Below are positions 47,022-51,651 of a stretch of DNA of 51,651 nt, in pieces. The notes beneath the pieces are model-generated. The model was not told the DNA's origin. It made no database searches and saw only the letters and a list, made by a program, of their open reading frames with translations. The stretch comes from an uncultured Peptostreptococcaceae bacterium (GTDB taxonomy: Bacteria; Bacillota; Clostridia; Peptostreptococcales; Peptostreptococcaceae), in contig CALWPP010000003.1 of NCBI GenBank assembly GCA_944383455.1, positions 1-51,651 on the forward strand, written 5' to 3'. Both the position numbers and the translations under genes were made by a program. Within the stretch, counting starts at the first letter, position 1. Every line of letters begins with the position of its first letter.

Positions 47022-48974
47022 ATGTATTTAGGTGTAGATTATTATCCAGAACATTGGGACGAAAATATGATTGATACTGATTTAGATAATATATTAGAAT
47101 TAGGTAGTAACGTTATAAGAATAGGAGAATTTGCTTGGCACTTAATGGAAAGTACAGAGGGTAATTTTGATTTTTCTTATTTTGATAGAGTAATAAAAAA
47201 AGCAAAAGAAAAAGGATTAAAGGTTATATTTGGAACACCAACAGCTACAATGCCTGCTTGGCTTTCAGTTAAGTATCCTGAAGTATTAAGTGAAGATGAA
47301 TTTAATAATAAAAGAGTTTTTGGGGGAAGAAGACAATACTGTTTTAATAGTGATGTTTATTACAGATATTCAGAAAAAATAATAACAAAACTTGTAAATC
47401 ACTACAAAAATGAAGAAGCAATAGTTGCTTGGCAAATAGATAATGAATTCGGTCACGAAGGTAGTGATATGTGTTATTGTGATTTATGTGAGGAAAAGTT
47501 TAGAGAATACTTAAGAAAAGAATACGATAACGATATAGATAAATTAAATAAAACTTGGGGAACGATATTTTGGTCTCAAACTTATAATAGTTTTGATGAG
47601 ATACCTCTTCCAAGACCAACTGTAACAACTCACAATCCATCACTTCGTATGGAACACGAAAGATTTAGAAGTAAAAGTATAGAAAAATATGCTAAGTTTC
47701 AGGTTGATTTATTAAAAGAAATACTAGGTGATGATAAAACTATAATACACGATTTTTCTGGTGGGTATTTTGATAAGAGTTTTGATTTTTCTAAAGTTGG
47801 AAGACATATGGACATTGTAGCATACAACAATTATCCTGTATGGGGAGGACAAAAAGAACCAATTCCTGCTTGGGAGATAGCTTGTGGACTTGACTTTATG
47901 AGAGGTATAAAAAATAAAAACTTTTGGATAACTGAAGCTATAATGGGTGCACAAGGACACGACGTTATAGGATATTTACCTAGACCAAAACAAGCTAAAA
48001 TGTGGAGCTATCAAGCAGTAGCACACGGTTGTAGTTCACTTATGTATTTTAGATACAGAGGAGCAACAAAAGGAGCAGAGCAATACTGCTATGGAATAAT
48101 AGACCAAGATAATCAAAAAAGAAGAAAGTTTTATGAAGTTCAAAGTTTCTTTAGTGAAATGAAAGAAAATAAAGAATTAACTCAAACTGAAATAAAGTCA
48201 GATGTTGCAGTAGTTTATGACTTTGAATCTATGGCAAGTTTTAGAATACAAAGACAAAGCTTTTTATTTGATTACAAACAAGAAGTTTACAGGCTATATA
48301 GACCGTTTTATGAAAACAATATAAATATGGATGTTATACCAAGTTATGCTGATTTTAATGATTACAAAGTTTTATTAATACCAGTTATGATAGTTCACAA
48401 AAAAGAAGTAAGCGATAGAATAAGAGATTTTGTTAAGAATGGCGGAACATTAGTTCTTACTTATAGAAGTTTTGTTAAAGATTATTACAATAATTTAACT
48501 TTAGGTGAATTTAATCCAACAAACTTTACTGATTTAGTTGGTGGATACGTATATGAAGTAGAGTCTTTCCAAGATGAGCAATTTGTAAACTTAGTTGGTG
48601 TCGATGAGTTTAAAGACGTAAAAGGAATTGCAACTGTATTTAGAGATATGCTAAAGACAACTACTGCAAAAACTTTATTTACTTATGAAGATGAGTTTTT
48701 CAATGATTTATCAGCAATAACTCTTAATAACTACGAAAATGGTAAAGTTTATTATATAGGAAGTGGAGTAGATAATACTATAATGGACGCTTTATGCGAA
48801 AAAATAATAAACGATTCTAATATAGAAAAAATAGAATCAGAAGAAGGTTTAGAAATAGTAACAAGATATCTAAATAATGAAAAATATTATTTTGTTATGA
48901 ACCACACTCCTATTAAAAAGAACTTTAATAATGAAGAATTTGGGGCTTATGAAGCTAAAATAATTAAGGCTTAA
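47022..48974 (+). CDS. GH42 beta-galactosidase
   Basis: 650 aa, normal for GH42. TIM-barrel start YLGVDYYPEHW, acid/base Glu in WQIDNEFGHE (E142), nucleophile Glu in FWITEAIMG (E305), then the trimerisation domain (VAVVYDFESMASFRIQ) and a C-terminal beta domain. No signal peptide, so it hydrolyses imported galactosides in the cytosol. GGAGGG precedes the ATG; the alpha-galactosidase gene follows after 11 bases. No transporter gene appears in the window. Confidence 0.95.
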   Translation: MYLGVDYYPEHWDENMIDTDLDNILELGSNVIRIGEFAWHLMESTEGNFDFSYFDRVIKKAKEKGLKVIFGTPTATMPAWLSVKYPEVLSEDEFNNKRVFGGRRQYCFNSDVYYRYSEKIITKLVNHYKNEEAIVAWQIDNEFGHEGSDMCYCDLCEEKFREYLRKEYDNDIDKLNKTWGTIFWSQTYNSFDEIPLPRPTVTTHNPSLRMEHERFRSKSIEKYAKFQVDLLKEILGDDKTIIHDFSGGYFDKSFDFSKVGRHMDIVAYNNYPVWGGQKEPIPAWEIACGLDFMRGIKNKNFWITEAIMGAQGHDVIGYLPRPKQAKMWSYQAVAHGCSSLMYFRYRGATKGAEQYCYGIIDQDNQKRRKFYEVQSFFSEMKENKELTQTEIKSDVAVVYDFESMASFRIQRQSFLFDYKQEVYRLYRPFYENNINMDVIPSYADFNDYKVLLIPVMIVHKKEVSDRIRDFVKNGGTLVLTYRSFVKDYYNNLTLGEFNPTNFTDLVGGYVYEVESFQDEQFVNLVGVDEFKDVKGIATVFRDMLKTTTAKTLFTYEDEFFNDLSAITLNNYENGKVYYIGSGVDNTIMDALCEKIINDSNIEKIESEEGLEIVTRYLNNEKYYFVMNHTPIKKNFNNEEFGAYEAKIIKA

Positions 48975-48985
48975 TTGGAGGATAT

Positions 48986-51073
48986 ATGATTTATATAGAT
49001 GAAATTAAAAATATATTTGTATTAACTACAAAAAATACAGAATATGCCTTTTGTGTTGATAATATAGGTCTTTTAAGAAATCTTTATTGGGGAGAAAAAA
49101 TAGACTCTATAAAAGACTATGAAATAGAGGAGTTAGTTGAGGTTTCAACTAACGACCCTGTTTTTGAAATTACAAAAGAAGAATATCCTGTTTATGGAGG
49201 ACTTAGATATAAGGAAAATTGCCTAAAAGCGACTTTTAGTGATAATACAAGAGATATAGTTTATAAGTATTTAGGATATGAAAAAAGTGATGATGAACTA
49301 ATAATAAAGCTAAAAGATAAATATTACGACTTACAAATAAACTTAGTATATAAATTATATTATGAATTTGACTTAATAGAGAGAAAAGCTATAATAATAA
49401 ATAATTCAAAAGAAGATATATTACTTGAAAATGTTATGAGTGCACAGTTACATATCCCTTATGAAAATTTAACATTTAGAAATACTCACGGATATTGGGC
49501 AGCAGAACAACAAGAATTTATCCAAAATGTAAGTTATGGAAAAATAGTTATAGAAAATAGAAGAGGAGTATCAGGTCATAATCATAATCCATATTTTATA
49601 CTTGATAATAATGCAACTGAAACTACTGGAGAAGTATATTTTGGAGCACTAAATTTAACAGGAAACTTTAAAGGAGTAATAGAACAAACTCAATATGGTG
49701 AAACTTTAGTACAAATGGGTATAAATGACTTTGACTTTTTATATTATTTATCACCAAACGAGAAATTTGAAACTCCAGAAATTGTAATAGGTTATACAAA
49801 TAAAGGTTTTGAAAGTATGAGTCATAATATGCACGCATATGCTAACAAACATATAATAAAAAATAGTAATATAAGACCTGTGTTATATAATTCTTGGGAA
49901 GCTATGGAGTTTAAGGTTAATGCAAAAGAGCAAATAGAACTTGCAAAACGTGCAAAAGATATAGGTACTGAGCTTTTTGTTGTTGATGACGGATGGTTTG
50001 GACAAAGGCATAGTATAAAAAATGGTCTAGGGGATTGGTATGTAAATAAAGAAAAGTTTCCAAATGGGCTGGAAGAACTTATAAAAGAAGTTAAAAATAT
50101 GGGTATGTTTTTTGGTATATGGTTTGAGCCTGAAATGGTAAATCCTTTAACAGAACTTTACAAAAAACATCCTGATTGGGTTTATAACTTTGATAATAGA
50201 GAACGCAACTTATCAAGAGAACAATTAGTATTAAATATAACTATTCCTGAGGTTTGTGAATATGTTTTTGAAACTCTTGATTATTATCTTACTAATTACG
50301 ATATAGACTATATAAAATGGGATGTAAATAGACCAATATCAGAACCAGGAGCAAAAAACTTACTAAAGAATGAAAGAAGCTTATGGATAAATCATATAAA
50401 ATCAGTATACAAAATAGTAGATAGACTAAAGAAAAAACATCCTAAAGTTTTGTTTGAAGCTTGTGCAAGTGGAGGAGGAAGAATTGACTTTGGAATGCTT
50501 TCACATTTTGATGATTTTTGGACTAGTGATAATACTGATGCTTATGATAGACTTTTTATCCAAAATACATATTCAAAAATTTATCCAATAAAAGCTATGA
50601 GAGCTTGGGTAACTGATTGTCCAAACTTTTTATCAAAAAGAGTTATACCTCTTGAATTTAGATTTGATAGTGCTATGATGGGGGCTTTAGGTGTAGGATG
50701 TAACTTACTTAAAATGAGTGAGTCTGAAATTGATATTTGTAGGGAGAAAATAAAATACTACAAAGAAATAAGACATATAATTCAAGAAGGAAAGTTTTAT
50801 AGACTGGATAAAACTTTAAAAGATAATGACTATTATTCATTTGAGTATGTTTTAGATGATGAAGTTATTTTATTTGTATTCCTACCTCAAAGTAAAATTG
50901 GACATAGACATACATTTATAAAGTTAAGAGGTCTTGATGAAAATTCTAGCTATGAATTTACTATAAATAACGAAAATAAAACAAAAAGCGGAATATATCT
51001 TCAAAATCACGGACTAAAAATAAAACTTTCTGGTGACTATCAAAGTATGATAATTAGATTAAAAAAGATATAA
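48986..51073 (+). CDS. GH36 alpha-galactosidase
   Basis: 695 aa. N-terminal beta-sandwich, then a barrel with VVDDGWFGQRH, GIWFEPEMVNP, the nucleophile Asp in IKWDVNR (D446), ACASGGGRIDFG and the acid/base Asp in WTSDNTD (D515). Intracellular GH36 of the raffinose/melibiose type. GGAGG precedes the ATG. Together with the GH42 enzyme it would clear both alpha- and beta-linked galactose from oligosaccharides. Confidence 0.96.
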   Translation: MIYIDEIKNIFVLTTKNTEYAFCVDNIGLLRNLYWGEKIDSIKDYEIEELVEVSTNDPVFEITKEEYPVYGGLRYKENCLKATFSDNTRDIVYKYLGYEKSDDELIIKLKDKYYDLQINLVYKLYYEFDLIERKAIIINNSKEDILLENVMSAQLHIPYENLTFRNTHGYWAAEQQEFIQNVSYGKIVIENRRGVSGHNHNPYFILDNNATETTGEVYFGALNLTGNFKGVIEQTQYGETLVQMGINDFDFLYYLSPNEKFETPEIVIGYTNKGFESMSHNMHAYANKHIIKNSNIRPVLYNSWEAMEFKVNAKEQIELAKRAKDIGTELFVVDDGWFGQRHSIKNGLGDWYVNKEKFPNGLEELIKEVKNMGMFFGIWFEPEMVNPLTELYKKHPDWVYNFDNRERNLSREQLVLNITIPEVCEYVFETLDYYLTNYDIDYIKWDVNRPISEPGAKNLLKNERSLWINHIKSVYKIVDRLKKKHPKVLFEACASGGGRIDFGMLSHFDDFWTSDNTDAYDRLFIQNTYSKIYPIKAMRAWVTDCPNFLSKRVIPLEFRFDSAMMGALGVGCNLLKMSESEIDICREKIKYYKEIRHIIQEGKFYRLDKTLKDNDYYSFEYVLDDEVILFVFLPQSKIGHRHTFIKLRGLDENSSYEFTINNENKTKSGIYLQNHGLKIKLSGDYQSMIIRLKKI

Positions 51074-51082
51074 ATTATATTT

Positions 51083-51129
51083 AAAAACCTTTAACTATGT
51101 ATTATTATATAAGTAGTTAAAGGTTTTTT
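51083..51129 (+). terminator. Terminator after the galactosidase operon
   Basis: AAAAACCTTTAACTA (51083-51097) pairs perfectly with 51114-51128 and ends in T residues. The regulator gene starts 24 bases later, so it may rely on readthrough or its own promoter. Confidence 0.85.
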
Positions 51130-51131
51130 AA

Positions 51132-51651
<520 letters not shown>

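Overview
The window looks like a chromosome segment of a very AT-rich, spore-forming, anaerobic Firmicute, most likely a relative of Clostridioides or other Peptostreptococcaceae. Evidence: clostridial gene order (rpsB-tsf-pyrH-frr-uppS-cdsA-dxr-rseP-ispG; ftsK...rimO-pgsA-recA-rny), a close match to the C. difficile spore-coat peroxiredoxin/chitinase CotE, a Bacillus/Clostridium-type LexA box at recA, and codon use strongly biased to A/T. The family-level placement is inference.

Layout. (1) 1-4185: a type I-B CRISPR-Cas locus. Its cas3 is interrupted by the right end of an IS200/IS605-type element carrying tnpB. cas4, cas1 and cas2 are intact, followed by a leader, seven identical 30-bp repeats (six spacers) and a terminator. 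(2) 4251-7392: adenosine deaminase, a small acidic protein and a DXS-like thiamine enzyme under one promoter. (3) 7571-8793: CcdA plus a TlpA-like thioredoxin (extracytoplasmic thiol redox). (4) 8933-12422: a DEAD-box helicase (minus), a pentapeptide-repeat/K+ channel protein and a D,D-carboxypeptidase. (5) 12473-20567: translation factors, then phospholipid, undecaprenyl and MEP isoprenoid genes. (6) 20566-30454: CotE (minus), two membrane proteins with TPR or coiled-coil character, WG-repeat, YitT, MORN, CAP and polysaccharide deacetylase proteins. (7) 30571-39722: ftsK, selU, rimO, pgsA, recA, rny and a TudS/DUF1722 protein. (8) 39770-46806: a divergent UvrD-like protein, uppP (minus), a tyrosine recombinase lacking key residues, purB, and an unrecognised 625-aa protein (minus). 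(9) 46954-51651: GH42 beta-galactosidase, GH36 alpha-galactosidase and the start of a LacI-family regulator, with a candidate operator in the promoter.

How parts fit. uppS, uppP, cdsA, pgsA and the MEP genes supply lipid carriers and membrane; dacF-like, PdaB-like and CotE genes concern the wall and spore; the last cluster degrades galactosides. Terminators are frequent and clear, often shared between convergent genes. TTG start codons are common (about nine genes), usually after a strong ribosome binding site.

The most interesting region is the left edge. The transposon sits in cas3 so that the expected TnpB omega-RNA would read its guide from cas3 itself, while the adaptation genes and array look undamaged. 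Other items worth following are the 625-aa orphan with a possible broken P-loop, the motif-altered UvrD-like protein and recombinase, and the DXS-like enzyme with a changed substrate-binding motif. No tRNA or rRNA gene was seen.
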